33,954 bases of DNA from Nemertoderma westbladi (lineage: Eukaryota > Xenacoelomorpha > Nemertodermatida > Nemertodermatidae): NCBI GenBank assembly GCA_032718475.1, contig JAUCBJ010005104.1:1-33954 (forward strand), given 5' to 3'. A model generated the notes under the pieces. The model was not told the origin of the DNA. It saw nothing but the letters and a program-made list of their open reading frames with translations, and searched no databases. The stretch's first letter is position 1. Each line of letters starts with the position of its first letter. A program made the position numbers and the translations under genes. Shown here in pieces: positions 1 through 10,235 of the stretch.

Positions 1-182
1 AATATTCACAGTTCACCTCTGTTTAAGTGTTTATATTGACGGCTGGCCCTATCAACTTTCACGAATATTCATTTTCCACAGAGTTTCTTCGTGTGGGTCG
101 AGAGAAACGTTCAGGGATTTAGCGTCATCACAATAATTGATATTCCTAAAACCTTCAGACTTGAAATCCAGTCTGAAATCTG

Positions 183-275
183 ATTATTATATTATATATA
201 TTATAGTATATAATATATATATATATAGTATAATATCTATAGTATATATAAATATATATACATATTTGGTTAATT
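183..275. repeat. AT-rich simple repeat, left flank of LINE-A copy 1
   Basis: This is an almost pure A/T stretch of TATA/ATAT units. A very similar stretch, sharing the AGTATAATATCTATA string, lies at about 913-990 on the other side of the LINE fragment. The pair may be a long target-site duplication or one AT-rich tract split by the insertion. Bases 1-182 hold no recognisable gene or repeat. Confidence 0.7.
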
Positions 276-912
276 CATGACCTTTAATGTTGATGGAAAC
301 TTGACAACCATTGATAATAATCAACTAAGGAAGGTCAATGACTTCCAGTACCTTGGATCATGGATAGAGAGTAGGCAAAAAGGACATAGAAGTTAGGAAA
401 GCAAAGGCTTGGGTAGCTCTATCAAAAATGGATAACATCTGGAAATCAGATCTCTCCAGGCACCTGAAGACTAAGTTCTTTTGAGCCACAGTGGAAAGTG
501 TATTTTTATACGGGGGTGAGACCTGGACACTGAAAAATCACTTGAATAACGAATTGATGGTTGCTACACAAGACTACTAAGGGAAGCCCTAAACATCAGC
601 TGGAGACAACACATGACAAACGCCGAGCTTTATGGTACAATACCACCTGTATCAACCACCCTCCGTGAGCGCAGAAAAAGATTCAGTGGGCACTGCTGGC
701 GAAGTAAAGACGAGGTCATACCAGATCTACTTCTCTGGCAACCAACTCATGGAAAGCGTAGTCGTGGACGACCAGCCATAACATATAGATCAACTTAAAA
801 GGTATACTGAACTTGGGAGAAACGAAATTGCGACAACTATGGAGAATCGGGAAGCCTGGAAGGATCTCATTTACATTGTCCGAGTGCGCTCGACCTAGTA
901 GTAGTAGTATAT
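276..912 (+). mobile_element. 5'-truncated, degenerate non-LTR retrotransposon (LINE-A copy 1)
   Basis: This is the C-terminal part of a LINE reverse-transcriptase polyprotein. It matches, in opposite orientation, the end of the element at 7,828-9,990. Conserved stretches include FQYLGSWIES-like and YGGETWTLT-like segments and the final GHCWRSKDEVIPDLL...GKRSRGRPAITY block, whose last part is an open stretch at 613-798. It is dead: there is an in-frame TGA near 488 where the other copy has an Arg codon, plus frame changes around 378 and 537 and near 790. The 3' end is a short TAG repeat (897-912), as in the other copy. Short tandem-repeat tails are typical of RTE-type LINEs, so an RTE-like assignment is likely but not certain. 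No endonuclease or RT catalytic motifs remain in this copy. Confidence 0.85.
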
Positions 913-996
913 ACATATACATATATCTATATATAATATATATATAGTATAATATCTATATATAATATAATAATATTATTATATATCTGATTAAAT
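913..996. repeat. AT-rich simple repeat, right flank of LINE-A copy 1
   Basis: This is a TATA/ATAT-rich tract like that at 183-275. It separates the LINE tail from the foldback element that starts at about 997. Confidence 0.65.
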
Positions 997-1813
997 TATA
1001 AACTGATCAGTTTATAAGACAACTTCAAGTCTCTGGAATGAAGACGGGACTCGAATAAGTGACTCTGCGGTATTTGCGGGATTATACAGAATAGACTTAT
1101 CGGTCATCGGAGATCTTCAAAATGTATAATCTCCAGTTCTAGTGGTCGTACGAAGTTCGTTTTAGTACGTAGTTACGAAGTTCGAAAGCTCTTTTCTTAG
1201 AGAACAAAGTTTCCATTTGATTTAAGATAAAATGGTTGTGAAGCAACATAACATGAATTTGGGTAAAATATGCCTTGCAAATTTTGTTCAAGTTATGATT
1301 GCTCAGGCAGCTTTCAAGAGTTTGCCAAACCAAATGGTAACTTTGGTCCTTGAGAAAAGAGCTTTCGAATGAGCCCAAAACGAACTCCGTACCACCACTA
1401 GGGAGATTATATATTTTGGAGATCTCCGATGACCGATAAGTCTATTCCGTATAATCCCGCAAAGACCGCAGAGTCACTTATTCGAGACCCATCTTCATTC
1501 CAGAGACTTGAAGTTGTCTTATTAACTGATCAATACGTCCAATAATCATAAGAAAATACCTTCTCAATTAAAATTTTGTGCTCTTTCTCGTGGAGACATC
1601 CAATTAGCAACACTTAGCACAGAAATTTGCAGAAATTGAATGCAAACCCCAAACTTCATCGCCTTTACCGATATCGTGATATATTGGAGCCAGTATCTTC
1701 TATCCCACATACCGGAAAACCGTTTCCATATTTGGATTCAGCATGAAATTCTGCATCAGATAGGATATGTTTCAAAAATTCGACTTTTTGGTCAGAAAAT
1801 GCGCTACCCCCCC
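997..1813. mobile_element. Left-truncated copy of the TTAA foldback element
   Basis: This is homologous to the complete element at 10,236-11,358. The right arm is whole, from about 1,325 to 1,813. It ends in a C-run that meets TTAA at 1,814-1,817, exactly as in the complete copy. The left arm is only about 1,003-1,215, so the outer ~290 bp are missing. The left limit coincides with a perfect 20 bp palindrome (997-1,016, TATAAACTGATCAGTTTATA). This copy keeps a short segment (about 1,464-1,478) that the right arm of the other copy has lost. Open frames inside (1,139-1,378 and 1,640-1,852) are short, lie in the repeat arms and show no recognisable domain. The element is probably non-autonomous. 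Confidence 0.85.
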
Positions 1814-1817
1814 TTAA

Positions 1818-4384
1818 AAATATCCTTCCATAGAATTTATTTAATTTATTAAAGAATTGATATCATTTACAGTATACCCATCCACCACCTGCTACTGTAT
1901 ATTAAATACATTCAAATTGAGATAATTGTAAGAATAAAGAGTCGTCTTTCCCGCTAATTAAAATAATATGGTAAGATTACTGATTCTGTTTTCCCTTAAT
2001 GGGCTTTATTTTCAGAGTAAATAAAAAATATATCACACCTACGTAGCTACTACTGCAGCGCAACCCAATACTTTAATTTATACATTCAATATAAATCAAT
2101 GTAGTACATTAGTGCCTACTGAAAACATATTCGATTAAAACAAGCGCCAAAATGTAGGCCTAATTGATCAATGGGTGGTTAGCTAGCTTATTGGTTTGTT
2201 GTTCCAGCCCATAATATTTCCATCATATTAGCTGCTACAACTGTTCATATGGAAAACCCATAGCGGCCAGGACATAAAGATATATGAGATACACAATGAA
2301 GAAACTAAGATTAATAATATGAGACACAAATGAAGAAAGTAAATCTTAAAGCACCCAACACAAGCACACAACCAGTGTGTGTAATTATATTGTACAAATG
2401 GAATTATACCAGGTAAGTCTACAATCCCTCACTAAAAATAGCTCAACTGCACAAGTTCAGTTTCTACAATTACTGTAGGTGGAAGAAATGGCTACAGACA
2501 GAGTATGGTACTACAGTATTTTGTTCGGGGGTTAACGTTTTCCACTGTAGTGTGGTTTGGTTTTGCAGTTACTCACTCATTATTCTAATGTCCGTGCAGA
2601 CATTGAGCATTGATCGAGCATTGACCCCTCGCAACTTCATTGGCTAGCATTGGCCCCTATTACGATGTCCACATTACTGCTGGCCACTATGGGCTCCTAC
2701 TGTAGCAGGTAACAATTATCAGCTATGGAGAATAAATAGAGTAGGTAAAGGAATCATTTGTTAGATTATTAGTATCCTATAATTATTTGTGAAATATCAG
2801 GCTAATAACATGTTTTTATGGTGAGACTAAGTTTTCAATTGGCTGAGTAATTTCCCTAGAAATAGGATGAGTCACTCTTTCTTATCTCTCTCCATTTATA
2901 TTCCTATTGGTTGCAATCTTTGTTAATTTTTCGGAAATGTCCAATCAGAGACCAGAGATTATATTTGAGGAAGAGATTGTAGAGGATTGGTAAACTAATC
3001 ACTGCATTATTCTATTCCTATACAGTTGTATTGTAGTGTAGGCCTACCCTCTACATATCTTGGCCTAGAGTACAGTATATTGCTTATAATTTGGTACCGG
3101 TACTGTAGTGGTAGTTCTAGTGATATATTATCCAAGTCTGCAATCCAATAGGCATAATCAGATAATGTTGTAAGAAAAAAAAGTCTGATGCTGCAGATCA
3201 CTGGGATGCCTAATGCATATGTATTTTTATACCGGTTGTGTAAGACAATATCTGTGTTGGTTATAGGGCCTATTACATTTTGAATGCTCAGTCATTCTGT
3301 CATTTACATTGTAAATGTATAAAGTTGCATCATTAATTTATAGTAATATTTACCGGTACTTGTTAGATTTAGATTAGTTTGATTAGGGGAAGTTTCCAGA
3401 CTGCCAGACAGATTAGTTCCCAGATTCGACAATATCTGGTGGGAAAACAGATATAGTTTCCTAACTCAATGATCTGGTGGGAAAGTTGGAAGATCAGAGT
3501 GGGAATCCATCCTTGGATGCAGAAGAACTACTGAATGAACCCAGTGGATTGATATACAAATGCACACCACCACCACACCCCTCTCTGCCTCTCCCTAAAG
3601 GAATTCTTGGCATGAAGAAACAAACCAAATTGAGGAACTCTGGGACTCAATGCTTCCCTCAGCCCTCCCGGGAATGTTACAGGAGGGCTGGTGCATCATG
3701 CATAAAAGTGCTGTTCCTGGTGTGCAACCGGCATAGTATCAGTAATGATAGAAAGGGCTTAGGTTCGGTTCGGGCCGAAGTTTGGCCATTCTGGTTCAGT
3801 TTGGCTTCTGCAATTGATACTGCAGAAGCCCAGAGCGAAATGCAATTCCCACAAGTAACTGAGTAAGCCAGTAAACCCTTTCTGGTTTCTGCATTTGTCT
3901 GTTTAGACTTTGGAGCTTAGGACAATTGTCCACCGCAGATGCAGTCCACCTAGACCAGATTTTATAGCACATTTACTCCCCAGGACCAACCGAAATCAGG
4001 CCTAATGATCTCGTTTATTTTTCTCCAGGGAGACAGAAAATGCAGGTGCAGGCGCAGTCACTACCCTTAGACAAATCTGTAATGGGATAGGCCTAAACTC
4101 TTAAATAAAGCCCTAGGCTTTGATCCAGACTTAGTCGGCTTGGCCAGTTTAAGTATGGCCAGGCAGTGTAGTGTGGGGTACAACCTACTACAACACGAAT
4201 CTTAACGTATGCCTGCCTACTGCTGTACTGGCAGACTGGCTAAAACACACCAAGCAGCCAAGTATGAAGTAGCAAGTAGGAGGCTTAATTTCAGTATTTC
4301 TTACAGTCTTATCTGTATTGTCATTACAGCAACCCTGTTACCAGTCGGCAACTGCCAGTAGCGGGTTCTACTTACGACTTACAA
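1818..4384. other. No gene recognised
   Basis: About 2.6 kb of mostly AT-rich DNA. ACCGGT and TAGGCCTA palindromes occur here (near 2,155, 3,038, 3,094 and 3,352). The motif ATCTGGTGGGAAA occurs twice, near 3,436 and 3,471. The only sizeable frame (3,477-3,866, 129 codons) has no recognisable domain and looks like chance. CCAAT-box-like strings occur near 2,905 and 2,940 but cannot be tied to a transcript. Confidence 0.6.
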
Positions 4385-4489
4385 TGCAACTTGCTAATTT
4401 TCTGCGCACCGCGCTAATTTTCTGCGCCTGCGCGCTGCGCGGCGCTGCGCTCTAGTTTGCCCTGCTTCGGTTCGGTTCGGCCGCAGAAT
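4385..4489. promoter_or_regulatory. Small GC/CpG-rich patch with NRF1-like strings
   Basis: This is a local island of CpG and GCGC in AT-rich surroundings. It includes CTAATTTTCTGCGC twice and a run of TGCGC repeats. The string TGCGCCTGCGCG is one mismatch from the NRF1 consensus. It lies directly outside the left arm of the foldback that starts at about 4,490. It may be a promoter fragment or part of a repeat. No transcript start can be shown from sequence. Confidence 0.25.
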
Positions 4490-6697
4490 AGTGCCTTTAG
4501 CGGAACGGCCTAATTGCAATCAAGGACAACTCTACTACAGGACTGGCATAGCTAAAATTCGGATACTGCTAGCGGGAACCGATATTCTGGTATTGGTAGA
4601 TAGTTCTATAGTAAACCGTGTAGGCAGTTGTTTGCACTTACTTCAGCAGTTGTTTGCACTTAATAACTTGATAACTTTGGTAAATTGATATGGGGAAACA
4701 CTGGCTGTCTTTTTGGTTGCAAGAGCAACTATATATCTACATCGGTGCCTGTCGCCTGTCGGCGTAATTAAACTTCCATCCGATTCCGTCAAGAGAGACT
4801 TCTGGAAGGCATTACCACCTCGCCCTGACAAAGTCAACCATCCTTATGTTTACAACGCAAATAGCTTTCTTTACGTAAAATATTGGCCAGGTTTCCTAGA
4901 TGGAAGCGTTCCGAAGAATGTTTGCCCAGGAGGTTGCTAGCGCTACTGCGTACTGACCCAAGATTCCTCCATCCTTCTTCCCCAACCCCAATGTTCCTTG
5001 AGTCCTTCTTACCAACTACGACTCCCACCAAACAGCAACAAATAGGCCTATTTGTCTTTATCGAATATGATATTCTCATCATCCTCCCCCTGTATGGAAT
5101 CCATCCATTAATCCGGCGCAAAGTGTATGGATTCCAGTCTGGATCCTCCCTTTGGATTCACTCTGCACTTTCCTGTGTTGCGTGCCACTCTGTTTCCATA
5201 ATCCTCATCCTCTTTAATGTTTCTTACAACAGACTCAAGTCTGGTGACCGTCCAATCTCATGATTCTCAACTGGTCCTGTTATTGCTTGTTGTGTCTGTG
5301 CCGCTGTTGCTTTGATAGCAACGGAAGTTTTTCTAGCCACGGTTCGTCATCGTTGTCAATATTCATAATCTGAAAATTGCTTAGTTGCATGTCACATTGT
5401 AGACTTGATGTCCCCGTGCTGCTAGTTGCTTTACTCAAGCAGATCGCTGCTCTATCCATCTGTCCATAGGATTCTTTAGTTCCTTGTTATCTAGTATATC
5501 AAAGTGTAGTTTGTTTACATCATACAATATTACGTTTCCACTCCTAGTTCCCCAAAGCGGTTTAGCCTAGTGTTAATGTATAATTATTGTTAATTATTAA
5601 TACTGTAATAGGCAGTGTTAATGTGTACAATTAAAATTTACACATATTAAATAGGCCTAGGCTTACTAAAGTGAAAAAATATTTCCAATTTTGTTTCAAG
5701 ATATCGCAAGATGTTCGGTAATTAGCAAGGCAAGATTTAGTCACCGTTGGAATAGTTGATAGGCTTAGCGATCGCTTCATCAACGTATTCCTTGGAGGCA
5801 AAGGGAGGATGATGATAATATCATAATCGATAAAGACAAATATGATATGTTTGTATGTGGTTTGGTGGGATTCATAGACTTGATGTCCCCGTGCTGCTAG
5901 TTACTTTACTCAAGCAGATTTACACATATTAAATAGGCCTAGGCTTACTAAAGTGAAAAAAATATTTCCAATTTTGTTTCAAGATATCGCAAGATGTTCT
6001 GTAATTAGCAAGGCAAGATTTAGTCACCGTTGGAATAGCGATCGCTTCATCAACGTATTCCTTGGAGGCAAAGGGAGGATGATGATAAGTGCTGATGATG
6101 ATATATGTGGTTTGGTGGGATTCATAGTTGCTAAGTAGGATGATGGAACATTGGGGAAGAAGGATGGAGGGACCTTGTATTGGTAGCAACCTCCTGGGCA
6201 AACCTTCTTCGGAACGCTTCCAACTGGGAAACCTGGCCATATTTTATGCAAATAAAGCTATTTTCATTGTAAACATAAGGGCAGTTGAATTCGTCAAAGC
6301 GTATGCCTTCCAGAAGTCTCTCTTGGCAGAATCAGTTGGAAGCTTAATTACGCTGACAGATTCTGATGTAGATTTATAGTTGCTCTTGCAATCAAAAACA
6401 CAGCAGTATTCCCTATATCAATTTAGCAAAGTTATCAATATCAAAATATTAAAATTCAAATTAGTACAGGTAGCATAACGGTAATAATAGGCCTAATAAT
6501 AATAATAATGATATCCTATAATAATAAGTCAGTTCTATATTTTTACCTTACTGGAAAGTAACTGCTGAACTACACAAGTGCAAAAAACTGACCAGAATAC
6601 CAGTTTCCGCTAGTGGTATCCGAATTTTAGCTATGCCAGTCCTGTAGTAGAGTTGTCCTTGATTGCAATGTAATTTTCGCTGGTATGGTGCCTAAAA
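4490..6697. mobile_element. Large degenerate foldback (inverted-repeat) element
   Basis: The left arm (about 4,490-5,100) is repeated in reverse complement at about 6,040-6,697. Matching pairs include TTGCAATCAAGGACAACTCT (4,514-4,533) with AGAGTTGTCCTTGATTGCAA near 6,650, and the CTGGAAGGC, TTGCAAGAGCAACTAT and CTCCTGGGCAAAC-like blocks. The arms diverge by substitutions and small indels, so the element is old. The loop (about 5,100-6,040) holds direct duplications, listed separately. Both arms contain short frames beginning MARFP-WKRSEE (4,883 on plus; 6,240 on minus). These simply mirror each other because the arms are inverted copies, and no known domain is seen. No clear target duplication was found. 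It is probably a non-autonomous DNA transposon or an inverted segmental duplication. Confidence 0.75.
5637..6130 (+). repeat. Direct duplication of about 285 bp in the foldback loop and right arm
   Basis: The block starting TTTACACATATTAAATAGGC at about 5,637 recurs at about 5,920, followed by the same ATCGCAAGATGTTC and GGAGGCAAAGGGAGGATGATGATAA segments. A linked block, AGACTTGATGTCCCCGTGCT..., occurs at about 5,401 and again at 5,876. The copies differ by small indels, such as an extra TGATAGGCTTAG only in the first. Confidence 0.8.
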
Positions 6698-6886
6698 TCA
6701 TTCCAGAATATCATAGGTAATAAGATGAATAATCATATATCTGTATGTATACCTATGTAGGCAGTTAGGCCTATGCCACTGTCAATGGTAGAGACAGTAT
6801 TAGAGAATGGAGTATGCAGGTCTGCTGCAGCCTGCTCTTATATTTATAAAATCATGGCTTAAAAATATTTCGCAGGCAACTTCACC

Positions 6887-7395
6887 TATGATTTATGTAC
6901 CACCATGACTACGATTTTGAGTTTAACCAGCGATAGGACAATGTCAGCTATGATTTATCCATTGTGATTTTGATTTTAACAGGTGTGACGACATCGTCTA
7001 TGATTTATCCATTGCGAGATGATGTTGCCTATCATATATCTATTACATTTTCGAGTTTAACCAGTGGTAAGACAATGTCAGCAATGATTTATCCATGCGA
7101 TTTCGACTTTATTAGGTGGTGGGACGACATCGTCTATGATTTATCCATTGCGATTGCATGTTTAACCGGCAGTGGGATATCTTTATCTTTGATTTATCCA
7201 TTTCGATTTTAATAAGCGCATCGTCTACGATTTATCCATTGCGACTTCGAGTTTAATCCAGGGGTAGGACAATGTTGCCTACAATTTATTCATTGCGATT
7301 TTGAGTTTAACCAGTAGCAGGATGACATTTTCCTATAATAATTTATCCATTATGATTTCAAGTTTAACCAGCTGCAGGATGATGCATCACCTATA
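6887..7395 (+). repeat. Degenerate tandem array of 50-60 bp units
   Basis: The unit core reads roughly CTATGATTTATCCATTGCGATT, followed by a GTTTAACCAG and GGACAATG/GACATCGT segment. Core copies start near 6,951, 7,001, 7,085, 7,137, 7,190, 7,229, 7,282 and 7,340, with spacings mostly 50-58 bp. The same unit recurs in reverse complement at 19,941-20,005 and 20,565-20,760. Open frames here (for example 6,964-7,212) follow from the repeat and are not called as genes. DNA from 7,396 to 7,662 shows nothing recognisable. Confidence 0.8.
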
Positions 7396-7662
7396 GAATT
7401 TTTAAAAATACACATTTTAATTCTAATTAATTTCTATTCTTCAAAAACATTTTCATCATCAATCTAGACCTAATCCAGTAATCATTGCTATAGCATAGCC
7501 TATAAGGCTTGGTGGGGTATAACATAAACAGTAATAGTTCTAGGTACTCTGTCCCTTATATGTTACTTGTATAGGTTATAGCTGTACTGCTGTATAGCTA
7601 GCTACCTGTAGTTTACTACTGGTGAGTAGCACTAACTGCAATACAGCAATTTGTAGTTTGTA

Positions 7663-7827
7663 TGTCATGATTTGGTCCTTTCAGAACCTGTTCGAAGTCC
7701 ACCATTATCAAATACCATTAACAGATAAAACATATTGCTTCCTTTGCTTTGCTTTGCTTTAATTCACATCATAAATATAACATTTAAGATAAAGGCGACC
7801 ATGAAAAAGGTCTGAATTTAATAGGTA
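7663..7827 (-). repeat. Dispersed repeat, possible LINE-B 3' end or SINE
   Basis: This is about 165 bp sharing most of its sequence with 19,388-19,557, including TTGGTCCTTTCAGAACC, CAGATAAAACATATTGC, CTTTGCTTTGCTTTAATTC and TAAGATAAAGGCGACCAT. In both places it lies on the low-coordinate side of minus-strand LINE remains, which suits a LINE-B 3' region. It also holds a B-box-like GTTCGAAGTCC, so a SINE is an alternative. It contains a (CTTTG)n run at about 7,741. Confidence 0.6.
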
Positions 7828-9990
7828 ACTACTACTACTACTACTACTACTAGGTCGAGCGAACTCGGACAGTGGAAATGAGATCCTTCCAGGCTTCCCG
7901 ATTCTCCATAGTTGTCGCAATTTCGTTTCTCCTAAGTTCAGTATCCCTTTCAAGTTGATCTATATATGTTATGGCCGGCCGTCCATGACTACGCTTTCCA
8001 TGAGTTGGTTGCCAGAAAAGTAGATCTGGTATGACCTCGTCTTTACTTCGCCAGCAGTGCCCACTGAATTTTAATCTGCATTCACGGAGGGTGGTTGATA
8101 CAGGTGGTATTGTACCATAAAGCTCGGCGTTTGTCATGTGTTGTCTCCAGCTGATGTTTAGGGCTGCCCTTAGTAGTCTTGTGTAGCAACCATCAATTCG
8201 TTGTTCAAGTAATTTAGTCAGTGTCCAGGTCTCACCCCCATATAAAAATACACTTTCCACTGTGGCTCGAAAGAACTTAGTCTTCAGGTGCCTGGAGAGA
8301 TCTGATTTCCAGATGGTATCCATTTTTGATAGAGCTACCCAAGCCTTTGCATTCCTAACTTCTATGTCCTTTTTGCTACTCTCTATCCATGATCCAAGGT
8401 ACTGGAAGTCATCCACCTTCCTTAGTTGATTATTATCAATGGTTGTCAAGTTTTCATCAACATTAAAGGTCATGAATTCGGTCTTTGTAGCATTTATATG
8501 CAATCCAACCTCCTTAGCACACTTTATTTAGTAGAAGCTGTGCATCTGCTAGGGTATTAGAGAGCAGGGCGATGTCATCCGCAAAGTCGGTGTCTGTTAC
8601 TGTAGTTGCCGGATATCTACTACTTCTGCGTTCTTGAAGTGTGAATCCCAGGTCTTCACCCTTTGTGGCCGTCCTCATTGCGTAATCCAGCACAATTACA
8701 AATAGTAATGGTGCTAATGTGTCACCTTGCAGTACGCCAGCCAGGATTGAGAAAAACTCAGTTTCACCATCTGGTGAGAGTACCTGCGCTTCTGTGTCAC
8801 AATATAACAATCCAATGCCAGCAACAATTACTTCTGGCATTCCATAAGCTCTTAGGATTTCAAGCATTTTACAATTCCTTCAATCAGTCTCCGTAGTGCA
8901 AGTATCTGAGCTATTGTTGATCTACTTGGTCGAAATCCGTTTTGGCTCTTACGCAGTAGTTTCTCTATGTGAGGCCTAATCCTATATAGAATCATTTTAT
9001 TGTATATTTTGGCAGCTACCACAAGCAGACAGATCCCACGATAGTTTGTTGGTATGCCGAGGTCTCCTTTCTTGGGGAGAGGCTTTAGTTGACCTTTAGT
9101 CCAAATTGGTGGTGGCTTTTCCCCTTTTAACATCCGGTTGCAAACATTCAATAATGGTCTGTTTAGCACTCCGGTTTTCCATACCTCCGCTGGGATTTCA
9201 TCTAATCCACTCGCTTTATTATTGGACGTGCTTTTAATGCTTCTTTGGAGTTCGGCAGGTGTGAAGTCGCCTGTTTCTATAGGTAGTGTCTTGTCATATA
9301 TTTTCCTTGTAGGGCTGACCTCGATGTTTGGTGGCTGCCCAAGCAAGTTGCTGAAGTGATTTTTCCACTTCCCAACACATTCTTCAGGACTATCGGCTTT
9401 GAGGCGCCCCTTTGCACAACTTTTCCGACCAGATACCTCATTTACAGTTTGCCAGGTAAGTCTTGATTGTTGCTGTATGTGAGCAGTTGTAATTGCTTCA
9501 GTTTTATCCTGTATGTACTTTTCCTGGCTGTTGTTGTAGGCCAATTTAAGATCGTCCTTAGCTTTCTCAACCTTGTTAATGTTTTCAGTTGTTGGTTGTT
9601 CGGTTTTAACTTTGTAGGCTATCTTAAGATCTTCTCTCTTACAAGTAACCTCTGAGTTTTGCCATGGCACATATTGTTTTCGTTTGGGTTTCTGGGGGAT
9701 ATGCCTCTTAGCTGATTCCTTGTGGGCTGTTATTATATTCTGGTATATTGAATTGGTGGATTGGTCTTCATCCATTCACTGAAGTGCTTCAAAGCGGTTT
9801 TGAACTTCTACTGTATAAGCATCCTTTACAGCATTGTCAGTTCTGAGTTTTTCCCAGTCATATTTGATTTGCTTGCTTGTCCTGGGTTTGCTGGCTCTCA
9901 AACTGAGTCTGATCTCTGCAGTCACAATTCTGTGGTCTGAACCAATTATAACTGGTGTTATAGGTGTAACCCTTGATGTCTTCTGGGCCA
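7828..9990 (-). mobile_element. Dead non-LTR retrotransposon, RTE-like (LINE-A copy 2)
   Basis: Read on the minus strand from 9,990 this shows the C-terminal end of an APE-type endonuclease (GSDHRIVTAEI at about 9,930-9,962). There is then a linker, then reverse transcriptase: NKASGLDEIPAEVWK, LPKKGDLGIPTNYRGI, NGFRPSRSTIAQILALRR, GVLQGDTLAPLLFVIVLDYA, the FADD box near 8,570-8,600, then LHINATKTEFM and a C-terminal FQYLGSW...RFSGHCWRSKDE-type domain ending at 7,850. Breaks include an in-frame TGA at 9,776-9,778. Near 8,855-8,875 a deletion removes the segment expected to carry RT motif A (F-DF--AFD) and its catalytic Asp. A frameshift lies near 8,515-8,530. The stop at 7,847-7,849 runs directly into a TAG repeat tail (7,828-7,853). 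It is 5'-truncated within the endonuclease. RTE-like placement rests on the repeat tail and general resemblance. Confidence 0.92.
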
Positions 9991-10231
9991 ACAATGTCCT
10001 GCAAAGCGGAGGTGATTTTGTTCTAATGTCAAGCTTGGGGGAACCAATGAGACACCTCCAATGTTATATAGTGTCTGGTTGGAGATGTGTGCATTGTACT
10101 TGACACAATGAACCTGTCGTAGCATTCTTGTGAATGTGCCATCCAGAAATTTGATGTCCTCAGCAGTTAGAGCCCAGCATGGACTCCCATAGAGGAGTAC
10201 TGGAACTACTGCTGCTCTAAATAATCGGATC
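9991..10231 (-). mobile_element. LINE-B, C-terminal fragment downstream of the foldback
   Basis: Minus-strand frame beginning IRLFRAAVVPVLLYGSPCWA and ending near LRFAGHCWPRR. This is the C-terminal domain found after reverse transcriptase in this group of LINEs. It continues the frame interrupted at 11,363 by the foldback element. It stops near 9,990, where LINE-A sequence begins, so the C-terminus is missing at this junction. Confidence 0.85.
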
Positions 10232-10235
10232 TTAA

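Noticed and set aside
3477-3866. 129-codon plus-strand frame
   Set aside because: No recognisable domain, composition like the surrounding non-coding DNA, and no support from a paralogue or splice context.
4883-6240. MARFP-WKRSEE frames on opposite strands (4,883-5,263 and 6,240-5,929)
   Set aside because: Their similarity is explained by the inverted arms of the foldback. Alternative frames are equally conserved, and downstream sequences diverge with stops.
6964-7212. 82-codon frame over the 50-60 bp array
   Set aside because: Repeated peptide (MIYPLR-like) comes from the tandem DNA repeat; no start context or domain.
6887-7395. CRISPR-like appearance of regular repeats
   Set aside because: Units are degenerate and tandem without distinct spacers, and the context is eukaryotic.
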